Positions 19,411 through 28,859 of a DNA stretch of 64,000 nt are shown piece by piece (position 1 is the stretch's first letter; each line of letters begins with the position of its first letter). Source of the DNA: a bacterium endosymbiont of Escarpia laminata (GTDB lineage: Bacteria > Pseudomonadota > Gammaproteobacteria > Chromatiales > Chromatiaceae); contig QGON01000071.1 of assembly GCA_003660235.1 (NCBI GenBank), forward strand, positions 310,001 through 374,000, read 5' to 3'. The notes under the pieces are model-generated. The model searched no databases. It saw only the letters and a list, made by a program, of their open reading frames with translations, and was not told the origin of the DNA. Made by a program: the position numbers and the translations under genes.

Positions 19411-20316
19411 ATGAATAAAAAAGTTCTGATGGCTGTCTTTCCAGCCGCCGGCCTGGGTACCCGCTTTCTGCCAGCCACCAAGGCATCTCCCAAGGAGATG
19501 CTACCCATTGTTGATAAGCCGTTGATTCAGTACGGCGCCGAGGAGGCTGAGGCCGCTGGTATTGAATCCCTCGTCTTTATCATAGGCCGAGCAAAACGGG
19601 CGATCCCTGACCACTTTGACAAGGCATATGAACTTGAGGTGGAGCTGGAGTCTTCAGGCAAAGAGAAACTGCTGAAGATTGTTCAGAATGTTCTCCCTGA
19701 GGAGGTCTCCTGCATCTATCTACGGCAGGCGGAGGCAAGGGGACTTGGTCATGCAGTGCTTTGTGCCAAACCTGTTGTGAAAGATGAGCCTTTTGCTGTA
19801 ATCCTGGCGGATGACCTGATCAAGGGTGATGATGGCAGGGGCGCCATGGCCCAGATGGTCGATGTTTATGACAAGTACCAGTGCAGTGTGATTCTTGTCG
19901 AAGAAGTACCGCCCGATGAAACCAATAAATACGGTATTGTTGAAGTCATCGAAGATGACGGTGAAACCGCAATCATCAGCTCAATCGTGGAAAAACCCGA
20001 TCCGAAAGATGCGCCGTCAAACCTGGCTGTAGTTGGACGATATATCCTTACTCCGCGAATTTTTGACATGCTGGAGCAGACAGGCACCGGCCAGGGTGGC
20101 GAGATTCAATTGACCGATGCGATTGCCGAACTGTTGAAGTTCGAAAAGGTTCGGGCCTATCGGGTCAAAGGCAAGCGATACGATTGCGGCAGCAAGCTGG
20201 GTTACCTGGAAGCCACCGTTGAATATGGTCTTGATCACCCGGAACTGGGGAAGGATTTTGCAGCATATCTGCGTGGCTTGGCCTGTACGCCGGACAGCAA
20301 GGCCGCGAAGGAGTAG
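19411..20316 (+). CDS. galU: UTP--glucose-1-phosphate uridylyltransferase
   Basis: Makes UDP-glucose from UTP and glucose-1-phosphate, the precursor for LPS core, exopolysaccharide and related glycans. It has 301 residues. The nucleotide-binding N-terminus FPAAGLGTRFLPATKASPKE is intact, as are VDKPLIQYG and the GGEIQLTDAI segment. GAAGAAG precedes the ATG. A strong terminator follows. It sits near two polysaccharide-related clusters (exosortase upstream, glycogen downstream). Confidence 0.97.
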   Translation: MNKKVLMAVFPAAGLGTRFLPATKASPKEMLPIVDKPLIQYGAEEAEAAGIESLVFIIGRAKRAIPDHFDKAYELEVELESSGKEKLLKIVQNVLPEEVSCIYLRQAEARGLGHAVLCAKPVVKDEPFAVILADDLIKGDDGRGAMAQMVDVYDKYQCSVILVEEVPPDETNKYGIVEVIEDDGETAIISSIVEKPDPKDAPSNLAVVGRYILTPRIFDMLEQTGTGQGGEIQLTDAIAELLKFEKVRAYRVKGKRYDCGSKLGYLEATVEYGLDHPELGKDFAAYLRGLACTPDSKAAKE

Positions 20317-20358
20317 GGCGTCTTCCCCAGTGCTTTGGGGGGGGCACACATCAGGAAC

Positions 20359-20393
20359 AAAAAAACCGCATCGGCAACCCGGTGCGGTTTTTA
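20359..20393 (+). terminator. Rho-independent terminator after galU
   Basis: A 9-bp stem (AAAACCGCA with TGCGGTTTT) flanked by an A-run on the left and a T-run on the right. It can end galU transcription rightward and, in the other orientation, transcription of the tRNA-Glu gene leftward. Confidence 0.85.
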
Positions 20394-20398
20394 AAGGA

Positions 20399-20474
20399 TG
20401 GTACTCCCTAGGGGACTCGAACCCCTGTTACCGGCGTGAGAGGCCAGCGTCCTAGACCACTAGACGAAGGGAGC
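20399..20474 (-). tRNA. tRNA-Glu (anticodon CTC)
   Basis: Complete cloverleaf on the minus strand, 76 nt with CCA encoded. The acceptor stem GCTCCCT pairs with AGGGAGT with a G-U at the first pair. The anticodon loop is CTCTCAC, giving CTC, and the T-loop is GTTCGAGTC. The tRNA-Glu hallmark TTCGTCTAG follows the acceptor stem. CTC is the less common tRNA-Glu isoacceptor. Confidence 0.95.
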
Positions 20475-20564
20475 AGTTTGCTCGGAAAGGCGCTATTATA
20501 CTGACCTCATGGCCAGGCTCAATGGTTTGGTGATATTTTTTTATCTCTTTGTGGTCTGTATTAG

Positions 20565-21944
20565 TTGAATCGAACGGTAAAGTGGCTTCAGCAGAAGCTG
20601 TTCAAGCGAAAAACGGTGCCTGATCAGGCGCCTACGGGACATAACGTCATTTTCGATCCAGTCATTGTTCCCCGCCAGGATCACAATATCTCCCGGGCAA
20701 ATATCAGCGAAAATGCTGTCAAGGTGCTCTATCGGCTGAGAAATTCCGGTTTTGAGGCCTATCTGGTAGGGGGGAGCGTGCGTGACCTCCTGCTTGGGCG
20801 TGAACCCAAAGACTTTGATGTGGCGACTGATGCCCTGCCTGAACAGGTAAAGGAGGTCTTTCGCAATTGTCGCCTCATAGGCCGGCGTTTTCGTCTGGCG
20901 CATGTCTTTTTTGGCCGGGAGATTATCGAGGTCGCCACCTTCCGCAGCATGGGGGATGGGGGCGCTGACGATTCGCGCAAGGTCGAGAACGGCATGATCC
21001 TGCGGGATAACGTCTATGGCACCATCGAGGAAGATGCCCAGAGGCGCGACTTCACCATCAATGCCCTCTACTACAACATCGAGGATTTCTCGGTGGTGGA
21101 CTATGCGGATGGCCTGACGGATCTGAATAACGGCGTGCTGAGGCTGTTAGGGGATCCGGAGCAGCGTTACCGTGAGGATCCGGTACGTATGTTGCGGGCG
21201 GTTCGTTTTGCCGGCAAGCTGGGATTTAAGATTGACGCATCCTGCGAAACGCCACTGAGTTCAATGGTCTCCCTGCTGGATGATGTACCCGCTGCCCGGT
21301 TATTTGAAGAGGTGTTGAAGCTGTTCCTGGGCGGTGCTGCCCTGGAGACTTTTGAAAAGCTGCGCCACTACGACATGTTTGGCCACCTTTTTCCCGCCAC
21401 CGAAGAGGCTTTGAGCCACGAGGATCACGACTTTCCCATTACCTTCGTCAACCGGGGATTGGAAAACACCGACAGCAGGATCAGGGATGGAAAGCCGGTA
21501 ACCCCGGCCTTCCTTTTCGCTGTGTTGCTGTGGGAACCGGTACGTCTGCGCGCGGCAGCGTTTGAGGCGGACGGCATGCCCCCGATACCTGCGCTGCAGG
21601 AGGCGGGAAGGGACGTCCTGGCCGAGCAGGCTCAGAGAGTGCTGATTCCGAAGCGTATCAGCTACCCAATGCGGGACATCTGGCAGATGCAGCCGAGATT
21701 CCTTAGTCGTGGCGGTAAACGTCCGCAACGCCTCATCACCCACCCAAAATTTCGTGCTGCTTATGACTTTCTGCTGCTGCGTGCCCAAGCTGGAGAGGCG
21801 GAGATGGAGTTGGCGGAGTGGTGGACAGAGTTCCAGAAAGGAAAGCCTCAGGAGCAGGGCCAGATGGCCGAAGAGGAACGCCGGGGCCGTAGTGGTCGCC
21901 GTCGCCGCCGCCGACCCAGGAAGGCTAAACCATCGGATGAGTGA
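20565..21944 (+). CDS. pcnB: Poly(A) polymerase I
   Basis: Adds 3' poly(A) tails to RNA, promoting decay. It has 459 residues: a nucleotidyltransferase head with YLVGGSVRDLLLG and the metal-binding DFDVATDA (about residues 65-90), RRDFTINALYY, and the RNA-binding R-rich C-terminus (GRSGRRRRRRPRKAK). The start is TTG, immediately after an in-frame TAG. The next possible start (GTG) would remove N-terminal residues that resemble the E. coli protein, so TTG is preferred. The end overlaps folK by 8 bases. Confidence 0.95.
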   Translation: MNRTVKWLQQKLFKRKTVPDQAPTGHNVIFDPVIVPRQDHNISRANISENAVKVLYRLRNSGFEAYLVGGSVRDLLLGREPKDFDVATDALPEQVKEVFRNCRLIGRRFRLAHVFFGREIIEVATFRSMGDGGADDSRKVENGMILRDNVYGTIEEDAQRRDFTINALYYNIEDFSVVDYADGLTDLNNGVLRLLGDPEQRYREDPVRMLRAVRFAGKLGFKIDASCETPLSSMVSLLDDVPAARLFEEVLKLFLGGAALETFEKLRHYDMFGHLFPATEEALSHEDHDFPITFVNRGLENTDSRIRDGKPVTPAFLFAVLLWEPVRLRAAAFEADGMPPIPALQEAGRDVLAEQAQRVLIPKRISYPMRDIWQMQPRFLSRGGKRPQRLITHPKFRAAYDFLLLRAQAGEAEMELAEWWTEFQKGKPQEQGQMAEEERRGRSGRRRRRRPRKAKPSDE

Positions 21945-22437
21945 AAGCTCGCAGATCGTTGCGTACATCGGGTTGGGCAGTAATCTGGAATCGCCTCGAC
22001 AGCAGGTGAGTCGGGCGCTGGACGAACTGGGCGACCTGCCGGAGACTCACTGCACTGCCCGCTCCTCGCTCTACCGGACGCCGCCGATGGGGCCGCCGGA
22101 TCAGCCGGACTACATCAATGCGGTCGCCGCAGTGACGACCTCCCTGAGCGCAGAGATGCTACTGGAAGCGTTGCAGCGGTTGGAACGGCTGCATCGGCGG
22201 GTACGGAGCGGCGAACGCTGGGGGCCGCGGACCCTCGATTTGGATCTGCTGTTGTTTGGCGATCAGCAGATCAAAACCACGCATCTGACCGTGCCGCATC
22301 CCGGCTTGGGGGAGCGAGCATTTGTACTCTACCCATTGGCGGAGATCGCACCGCCAGGGCTGGATATCCCGCGGCTCGGGCCGCTTTCCGGACTGCTTGA
22401 ACGGATTTCAGGTGATGGTATCGAAAAGGTCGCCTGA
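21937..22437 (+). CDS. folK: 2-amino-4-hydroxy-6-hydroxymethyldihydropteridine pyrophosphokinase
   Basis: Folate pathway enzyme that moves pyrophosphate from ATP to hydroxymethyldihydropterin. It has 166 residues. YIGLGSNLESP is near the N-terminus and the family signature RWGPRTLDLDLLLFG is intact. The ATG lies inside the end of pcnB (pcnB-folK order as in E. coli), and the gene overlaps the next one by 23 bases. The frame stays open further upstream, but only within pcnB. Confidence 0.96.
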   Translation: MSESSQIVAYIGLGSNLESPRQQVSRALDELGDLPETHCTARSSLYRTPPMGPPDQPDYINAVAAVTTSLSAEMLLEALQRLERLHRRVRSGERWGPRTLDLDLLLFGDQQIKTTHLTVPHPGLGERAFVLYPLAEIAPPGLDIPRLGPLSGLLERISGDGIEKVA

Positions 22438-23086
22438 ATCATTTTCTCCGCCGGGTTTTTTGGTGGTCGAGGGTCCCGTCGGTGTGGGCAAGACCAGCTT
22501 GGTGCGACGTCTGGCTGAGACCTTTGGCGGCGAAACGCTGCTTGAGGAAGCCGAAAAGAATCCTTTTTTGGGTCGTTTCTACCGGGATCGCCGGCAGTCT
22601 GCATTTCCCGCTCAGCTCTTTTTTCTTTTTCAACGCAGTCGCCAGTGGAACGAATTGCAGCAGGGTGATATGTTCCGGCAGCGTTTGATTGCCGATTTTA
22701 TGCTGGAGAAGGATCGCCTCTTCGCCGAAGTCAATCTTGAACATGAGGAGCTGCTGCTCTACCAGCAGGTCTATGAACGGCTGGCCATGGCGGCACCGAA
22801 GCCCGATCTGGTGGTCTATCTGCAGGCGCCGGTTGAGACACTGATGCGGCGCATCCGTCAACGGGCGAGACCGGAAGAGGCAAGCATGGATCCCGCCTAC
22901 CTACAGCGGCTGTGTGACGCCTACACCGACTTTTTTTACCACTATGACCGCTCACCGCTGCTGATCATCAATGCGGCGGAGATCAACCCGGTTGAGAGTG
23001 AAGCTGACTTCCAGTTGCTGGTGGAACATATCTGCACTGCTGATTCGGGTAAACGTTACCTCAATCCCGTTCCTCTGCTGTTTTGA
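22415..23086 (+). CDS. Deoxynucleoside kinase (dGK/dAK/dCK family)
   Basis: Deoxynucleoside kinase-like P-loop protein, 223 residues. The P-loop is VVEGPVGVGKTSL, followed by LLEEAEKNPFLGRFYRDR. An LID-type arginine cluster lies near MRRIRQRARPEE. This kinase is typically found between folK and panB in gammaproteobacteria, as here. The exact deoxynucleoside substrate cannot be told from sequence. AGGTG stands just before the chosen ATG, inside the folK end. Confidence 0.87.
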   Translation: MVSKRSPESFSPPGFLVVEGPVGVGKTSLVRRLAETFGGETLLEEAEKNPFLGRFYRDRRQSAFPAQLFFLFQRSRQWNELQQGDMFRQRLIADFMLEKDRLFAEVNLEHEELLLYQQVYERLAMAAPKPDLVVYLQAPVETLMRRIRQRARPEEASMDPAYLQRLCDAYTDFFYHYDRSPLLIINAAEINPVESEADFQLLVEHICTADSGKRYLNPVPLLF

Positions 23087-23289
23087 ACGGTTCACAGCGG
23101 GGCGTGATAAAATCGAGGTGATCAGGTTTTGCTTAACCACTATTTCAGCTCTTTGGGTTTGGTTTCCAGCGGTTTGCTGCGAAGTGACAGTGGAAAGCGC
23201 TGCGTCCCACCTCGATTTGCCTATCTATTGAGTCATCGTGGCGGGTTTGCCGCCCACACAATTTAATTTGCACTATCAACAGGATATTC

Positions 23290-24090
23290 ATGTCTGCCGC
23301 CAACATCACAGTCAATTATCTGCTGGAAATGAAACAGGCTGGTCGTAAGATCAGCTGTATCACCAGTTACGATGCCAGTTTTACCCGGTTGATTGAAAAC
23401 GCTGGTGCTGAGGTTCTGCTGGTGGGGGATTCATTGGGCATGGTGGTGCAGGGGCAGGAGAGTACGCTGCCGGTGACTGTCGATGAGATGGTCTATCACA
23501 CCCGTAATGTTGCACGGGTCAGGCAGGGCGCGTTGCTGGTAGCGGATATGCCTTTCATGAGCTATCGCACCCCTGATCAGGCGATGGAGACCGCCGGACG
23601 CCTGATGAAAGAGGGCGGTGCACAGATGGTTAAACTGGAAGGTGGCGGCGCGCAGCTGGAGGCTGTGCGTCAGATGACGTCCCACGGTGTACCTGTGTGC
23701 GGCCATCTTGGTTTACTGCCCCAATCTGTGTTTAAGATCGGCGGTTACCGGGTGCAGGGACGTGAAAAGGAGAGTGCGGAGCGGATCATGCAGGATGCAT
23801 TCGCTCTGCAGGATGCCGGCGTGCAGATGCTGGTACTCGAGTGCGTCCCATCTGTACTGGCGACAGAGATCGCCAAGGCGGTCGTCATGCCGGTTATCGG
23901 GATCGGTGCCGGTGCAGGTTGTGACGGACAGGTCTTGGTGATCTACGACATGTTGGGTATGAATCCCAATCCTCCGCGCTTCGTGAAAGACTTTTTGGTG
24001 GGCAGAGAGAACATCCAGGCAGCTTTGTCGGCCTTTGTCGAGAGCGTCCGACAAGGTGAGTTTCCGGGGCCTGAAGAGAGTTTTACCTAA
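23290..24090 (+). CDS. panB: 3-methyl-2-oxobutanoate hydroxymethyltransferase
   Basis: First committed step of pantothenate synthesis: ketoisovalerate plus methylene-THF to ketopantoate. It has 266 residues with a TIM barrel. The metal site VGDSLGMVVQG and EGG region (VKLEGGG), and the C-terminal GIGAGAGCDGQVLV, are all present. It is followed 5 bases later by panC. The 203-base spacer upstream probably carries the pan promoter. Confidence 0.97.
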   Translation: MSAANITVNYLLEMKQAGRKISCITSYDASFTRLIENAGAEVLLVGDSLGMVVQGQESTLPVTVDEMVYHTRNVARVRQGALLVADMPFMSYRTPDQAMETAGRLMKEGGAQMVKLEGGGAQLEAVRQMTSHGVPVCGHLGLLPQSVFKIGGYRVQGREKESAERIMQDAFALQDAGVQMLVLECVPSVLATEIAKAVVMPVIGIGAGAGCDGQVLVIYDMLGMNPNPPRFVKDFLVGRENIQAALSAFVESVRQGEFPGPEESFT

Positions 24091-24095
24091 AAGCC

Positions 24096-24959
24096 ATGAA
24101 GTCTGTTTCCACAATCGATTCGTTGCGCCGCCAGGTTTCTGCCTGGCGGAGTGGCAATGAACGTATTGCCTTTGTGCCGACGATGGGCAATCTGCATGTC
24201 GGCCATCTGGAACTGGTCAGGCGGGCCAGAGAACAGGCTGACCGCTGTGTGGTCAGTGTCTTTGTGAATCCGATGCAGTTTGGAGAGGGGGAGGATTTTG
24301 GTTCCTATCCCCGTACCCTGGAGGCGGATAGGGAGAAACTTTCAGGCGTGGATGCTGACCTGCTCTTTACGCCTCCCGTGGAGGTGGTCTATCCATCAGG
24401 AAAAACTGAGCAGACCCGGGTGGAGGTGCCTGGCCTGTCGGATATTCTCTGTGGTAGCAGTCGCCCTGGCCATTTTGTCGGCGTGGCAACTGTGGTCTGC
24501 AAGCTGTTCAATATGGTGCAGCCGGATCTGGCCTTGTTCGGAGAGAAGGATTTCCAACAGCTGATGGTGCTTCGCCGGATGGCAGCTGAACTCTGCTTTC
24601 CTCTGGAGGTCATTGGTGTGCCAACGGTTCGTGAGAAGGATGGCCTGGCGCTCAGTTCACGCAATGGGTATCTGACACCACAGGAGCGGTCACAGGCGCC
24701 GGCGCTGCATGAAACCTTGAAATTGACCGCCAAAGCCCTAATGTCAGGTGAAAGAGACTATGATTTGCTGGAGTTCAGGGCGCAAAAGCGGCTTGTAGCG
24801 GCGGGTTTCCGGCCCGACTATTTCACTGTGCGGAGGGCTGCGGACTTGGGCCTTCCCGCAGCTGGCGACCGGAATCTGGTGATTTTAGCCGCTGCCTATC
24901 TGGGGAAAGCGAGGCTAATCGATAACATGACGGCTTTCTTGCCATTGATGGAAGCATGA
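24096..24959 (+). CDS. panC: Pantothenate synthetase
   Basis: Joins pantoate and beta-alanine using ATP. It has 287 residues. The HxGH nucleotide motif is in VPTMGNLHVGHLELV, and the KMSKS-like part is at LSSRNGYL; GEKDFQQL is also conserved. It is co-directional with panB and panD, giving the full beta-alanine-to-pantothenate set in order. Confidence 0.97.
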   Translation: MKSVSTIDSLRRQVSAWRSGNERIAFVPTMGNLHVGHLELVRRAREQADRCVVSVFVNPMQFGEGEDFGSYPRTLEADREKLSGVDADLLFTPPVEVVYPSGKTEQTRVEVPGLSDILCGSSRPGHFVGVATVVCKLFNMVQPDLALFGEKDFQQLMVLRRMAAELCFPLEVIGVPTVREKDGLALSSRNGYLTPQERSQAPALHETLKLTAKALMSGERDYDLLEFRAQKRLVAAGFRPDYFTVRRAADLGLPAAGDRNLVILAAAYLGKARLIDNMTAFLPLMEA

Positions 24960-25005
24960 AGATCGCGGATAATACGCAGCTTTCGTGTGATGGAGTCTGC
25001 TTTTC

Positions 25006-25386
25006 ATGCAGTTGACGGTTCTTAAATGCAAATTACATCGGGCCTGTGTAACCCACTCAGAGTTGGGTTATGAGGGTTCCTGCGCCATTGACAGTGAGTT
25101 GCTGGAACTTGCCGGGATACATGAGTACGAGCAGATCCAGATCTACAACGTGGCCAACGGCGAACGTTTTACCACCTATGCCATTCGGGCGGAGGCTGGC
25201 TCGCGAGTGATTTCCGTGAATGGTGCGGCGGCACACAAGGCAGACCCCGGTGATAGGGTGATCATCTGTGCCTACTCAGGCATTGATGAGGCCGAAATGG
25301 CCAGTTTCAAACCGACTCTGGTCTATCTGAACGAGCAGAATAGGGTGGAAAGAATTGGAGACTCCATACCTGTTCAGGCGGCCTGA
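25006..25386 (+). CDS. panD: Aspartate 1-decarboxylase (pro-enzyme)
   Basis: Makes beta-alanine from aspartate for pantothenate. It has 126 residues. The self-cleavage site Gly24-Ser25 lies in YEGSCAID, where Ser25 becomes the pyruvoyl group. Lys9 (LKCKLH) and Tyr in ITRY-like position NGAAA region are conserved. It ends the pan operon, directly before a strong bidirectional terminator. Confidence 0.97.
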   Translation: MQLTVLKCKLHRACVTHSELGYEGSCAIDSELLELAGIHEYEQIQIYNVANGERFTTYAIRAEAGSRVISVNGAAAHKADPGDRVIICAYSGIDEAEMASFKPTLVYLNEQNRVERIGDSIPVQAA

Positions 25387-25401
25387 TTCAGTGGTTCCCG
25401 A

Positions 25402-25437
25402 AAAAAAGCCCCGGCCATCAGGCTGGGGTTTTTTTTT
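25402..25437. terminator. Bidirectional terminator between panD and glgA
   Basis: An 8-bp stem (CCCCGGCC with GGCTGGGG, one G-U) with loop ATCA, an A7 run on the left and a T9 run on the right. The two genes converge on it, so it can end panD on the plus strand and glgA on the minus strand. Confidence 0.9.
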
Positions 25438-25442
25438 GAATG

Positions 25443-26912
25443 CTAAACCGATGGGGTAAAAGGCGAGGTAATCGCATCCTGGTAGAGATCTATGTAGTGC
25501 TTCGCACTGGTCTCCCAGCTCAGATCCTGACGCATTCCCGTAGTGGCGAGTATGCACCACTCTACCTCCGGGCGGTGGTAGAAGTCGATGGCTCTCTCCA
25601 CAGCCCCCCAAAGCCCGGCCCCATCGGCATTGTCGAACAGGAAGCCAGTGGCGGACCCGTCTGCGAGAGTGTGTGGATTGACATCGACCACAGTGTCGGC
25701 CAGCCCGCCGGTACGGCGGACGATGGGTATAGTGCCGTAGCGTAGACTGTAGATCTGGTTGAGGCCGCAGGGTTCAAAACGCGAAGGCATCAGGAAACAG
25801 TCGCAGCCTGCCTCGATCCGGTGAGCCAGCCCCTCGTCATAGCCAATATATACACCGACTCTGCTGTGATACTTGCTACTGATTTTCTTTAGCGCCTGTT
25901 CCAGCTCAGGGTTGCCTGAGCCCAACAGCACCATCTGTGCACCTGAATCCATGATGCCGGGCAGGATCTGTAGAATCAGGTCGACCCCTTTCTGTTCGAC
26001 CAATCGGCCAATATAGCCAAAGAGCTGGATATGCTCGTCCTCTGGCAGGCCGAACTCACGTTGTAGAGCCAGTTTGTTTTCAACCTTTTTTTCGAAACTG
26101 TCTGCGGTAAAAGGGGCAACCGTATTAGGGTCGCTTGCAGGATCCCATTCATGGTAGTCGATGCCATTCAAAATACCGCTGAAACTGTGACCGCGATGCT
26201 GCAATAACCCCTCCAGTCCGTAGCCAAATGCCGGGGTCTGTACCTCCTCGGCATAGGTGGGGCTGACGGTGGTGATGCGGTCAGCAAAGGCGATGCCGCC
26301 TTTGATGAAAGAGAGTTGACTGTGAAATTCCAGTCCTTCCGGGGACCAGAGCTCCGCAGGCAGATGCAGCTGGTCGAAGGTTTCAAGGTCGAACAACCCT
26401 TGATAGGCAAGGTTATGAATGGTGAAAACCGTAGCCGGGCGATCGGTATGGCGCGATAGCAGAGCGGGTACCAGACCCGTTTGCCAATCGTTGGCGTGTA
26501 CCAGGTCTGGCTTCCAGTTGAGTCCGGCGTTATCGAGGCCGATTTCGACGATCGTCTTGCAGAAGAGCCCGAAGCGGTCCGCATTATCTTCCCAGTTATA
26601 ACCTTCGGGTGTGAGATAGGGGTTACCCTCACGGTCGAAGAAATAGGGTGCATCGACCAGATAGAGAGGAACGCCGTGTGGGCCACTGAACCCGCTTAGC
26701 AGGCGGACCTTGCCCAGATACCCCGGAATATCGAGTTCTGCCACCTGCTGCAGGTCATCGGCGTGTTTCACCGCCTGCGGGTAGGCAGGCAACACAAGCC
26801 GGCAGTCGTGTCCAAATGTTCGCAACGCCGCAGGCAGACTACCGGCGACGTCCGCCAAGCCTCCGGTTTTGATCAACGGAGTGGCTTCACTGGAGGCAAA
26901 AAGGATGTTCAA
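25443..26912 (-). CDS. glgA: Glycogen synthase (ADP-glucose-dependent, GT5)
   Basis: Extends alpha-1,4-glucan chains from ADP-glucose. It has 489 residues: the N-terminal ADP-glucose site KTGGLADV (residues 16-23), and a C-terminal GT-B half with GYIGRLVEQKG and the RFEPCGLNQIYSLRYGTIPIV region with the catalytic Glu. The length is normal. It is transcribed against panD and away from pgi. It belongs with glgB and glgC downstream in the same window. Confidence 0.97.
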   Translation of the reverse strand: MNILFASSEATPLIKTGGLADVAGSLPAALRTFGHDCRLVLPAYPQAVKHADDLQQVAELDIPGYLGKVRLLSGFSGPHGVPLYLVDAPYFFDREGNPYLTPEGYNWEDNADRFGLFCKTIVEIGLDNAGLNWKPDLVHANDWQTGLVPALLSRHTDRPATVFTIHNLAYQGLFDLETFDQLHLPAELWSPEGLEFHSQLSFIKGGIAFADRITTVSPTYAEEVQTPAFGYGLEGLLQHRGHSFSGILNGIDYHEWDPASDPNTVAPFTADSFEKKVENKLALQREFGLPEDEHIQLFGYIGRLVEQKGVDLILQILPGIMDSGAQMVLLGSGNPELEQALKKISSKYHSRVGVYIGYDEGLAHRIEAGCDCFLMPSRFEPCGLNQIYSLRYGTIPIVRRTGGLADTVVDVNPHTLADGSATGFLFDNADGAGLWGAVERAIDFYHRPEVEWCILATTGMRQDLSWETSAKHYIDLYQDAITSPFTPSV

Positions 26913-27132
26913 TGGCAGATTCCCAGCTAACTCGATGAATGTGAATGTCGGTATTGTCCAGAGACTTGTTTAAAGCTGTCCCCAATTCTAAAGTAAAGAG
27001 TGGCATAGAGCATAGATTTATCGGAAATAATTGACCTCTTGCCTTGAACCTCAACGCGCTTCTTCTTAACATCTGCTATCAAGGAAGAGAGCGGGTGAGT
27101 CTTGTTCTCAGAAACCTATAGAAGTTCCGATT

Positions 27133-28788
27133 ATGACCGAGATAAATCACACTGATGAGTGGTTAACCCTGCAGGCGCACTGGGAAGAGATGGCACCTGT
27201 TCGCATGCGAGATCTCTTTCATGATCACCCTGAGCGATCGGAACAGATGTCGTTGCGAACTTGTGGCATCTTGCTTGATTACTCGAAGAACCGGATCACG
27301 CCAGCCACCATGAATCTGCTGCTCAAACTGGCGGAGTCGGTCGATCTGGATGGCTGGCGCCGACGGATGTTTTCCGGAGACAGGCTGAATATCACCGAGG
27401 ATCGTGCTGTACTGCATGTGGCCCTGCGTAATCGCAGCAACCGCCCAATATGGGCGGATGGCGAAGATGTGATGCCGGAGGTCAACGCGGTACTGGACAA
27501 GATGGCGCAGTTCTCCGAATCGGTGCGCTCCGGCGAGTGGAAAGGGTATACCGGCAAGCAGATAACCGATGTGGTCAATATTGGTATCGGTGGTTCCAAT
27601 CTGGGGCCAAAGATGGTTTGCGAGGCGCTGAAACACTATCAGCGCTCCGATCTGCGGGTGCATTTCGTCTCTAACGTAGATGGCACCCATATCGTCGAGT
27701 CGACCAAACATATCGACCCGGAGAGCACCCTCTTTATTGTCGCCTCCAAGACCTTTACCACTCAGGAGACACTCAGTAACGCTACGACAGCGCGTAGCTG
27801 GTTGCTTGAGACACTGAAGGATGAAGCGGCGGTGGCTCGCCACTTTGTTGCTATCTCCACTAATGAAGGGAAGGTGGCTGAGTTCGGTATCGATACCGAC
27901 AATATGTTCGAATTTTGGGATTGGGTTGGTGGACGTTACTCACTCTGGTCTGCCATCGGCCTGCCGATCGCCATTGCCGTCGGTATGGAGGGGTTCAGTG
28001 AACTCCTGGATGGCGCGCATGAGATGGATGAGCATTTTCTGCATGCGGATCTCTCTGAAAACATGCCGGTAATCTTGGCCTTGCTCGGTATCTGGTATGC
28101 CAACTTCGCCAAAGCAAAGACCTGCGCCATCCTGCCGTATGACCAGTATCTGCGCCTGCTGCCCGATTATCTGCAGCAGGCGGACATGGAGAGTAACGGC
28201 AAGCGGGTGACGCGTTTCGGCAGACCCGTCACCTACAGCACCGGGCCTGTGGTTTGGGGGACTGCGGGGACCGATGGCCAGCACGCCTTCTATCAGTTGA
28301 TTCACCAGGGCACCCAGATGGTTCCGTGTGATTTCATCGCGCCGATCAACAGCCATAATGAGGCTGGAGAGCATCACGAGATGTTGCTGGCCAATTTTTT
28401 TGCCCAGACCGAGGCGTTGATGAAGGGTAAGACCCGCACCGAGGCGCGTGAAGAGATGGAGGCAGCCGGAATGAGTGCTGAGCAGATTGTCGAGCTTCTG
28501 CCCCACAAGATTTTTCCCGGCAACCGTCCCACCAACACGCTACTGCTGGACAGGATTACCCCATCGCGTCTTGGTTCACTGATCGCGCTCTACGAACACA
28601 AGATCTTCGTGCAGGGGGTGGTCTGGCGGGTGAACTCCTTCGACCAGTGGGGTGTGGAGTTGGGCAAGCAACTGGCGAACGTGATTCTGCCTGAGTTGAT
28701 GGATGAGGAAGTGAATGCGGTGCACGACAGTTCCACTCGCGGTTTGATCGACTACTTTCGGCGGCACCGGATGCGCAACCGCAAATAG
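27133..28788 (+). CDS. pgi: Glucose-6-phosphate isomerase
   Basis: Interconverts glucose-6-phosphate and fructose-6-phosphate, linking glycogen and glycolysis/gluconeogenesis. It has 551 residues. The family patterns [25 protein letters not shown] and [12 protein letters not shown] are intact, including the C-terminal Lys. It lies between glgA and glgB, with a REP-like element in the convergent spacer before glgB. Confidence 0.97.
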   Translation: MTEINHTDEWLTLQAHWEEMAPVRMRDLFHDHPERSEQMSLRTCGILLDYSKNRITPATMNLLLKLAESVDLDGWRRRMFSGDRLNITEDRAVLHVALRNRSNRPIWADGEDVMPEVNAVLDKMAQFSESVRSGEWKGYTGKQITDVVNIGIGGSNLGPKMVCEALKHYQRSDLRVHFVSNVDGTHIVESTKHIDPESTLFIVASKTFTTQETLSNATTARSWLLETLKDEAAVARHFVAISTNEGKVAEFGIDTDNMFEFWDWVGGRYSLWSAIGLPIAIAVGMEGFSELLDGAHEMDEHFLHADLSENMPVILALLGIWYANFAKAKTCAILPYDQYLRLLPDYLQQADMESNGKRVTRFGRPVTYSTGPVVWGTAGTDGQHAFYQLIHQGTQMVPCDFIAPINSHNEAGEHHEMLLANFFAQTEALMKGKTRTEAREEMEAAGMSAEQIVELLPHKIFPGNRPTNTLLLDRITPSRLGSLIALYEHKIFVQGVVWRVNSFDQWGVELGKQLANVILPELMDEEVNAVHDSSTRGLIDYFRRHRMRNRK

Positions 28789-28798
28789 AGACTTGGCC

Positions 28799-28830
28799 GT
28801 AGGCCGGCTCAAGCGTAGCGGAACCGGCAA
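28799..28830 (+). repeat. REP-like palindromic repeat, copy 1
   Basis: A 32-base element starting GTAGGCCGG, with core TCAAGCGTAGCGGA and ending CCGGCAA, so its ends can pair (GCCGG with CCGGC). It sits between the convergent pgi and glgB genes, a usual place for REP/BIME elements. Three related copies occur at 37785, 50966 and 51005. The sequence resembles enterobacterial BIME halves that start GTAGGCC. Confidence 0.8.
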
Positions 28831-28859
28831 CCCCATGGAGTATATTATTTCAGTACACC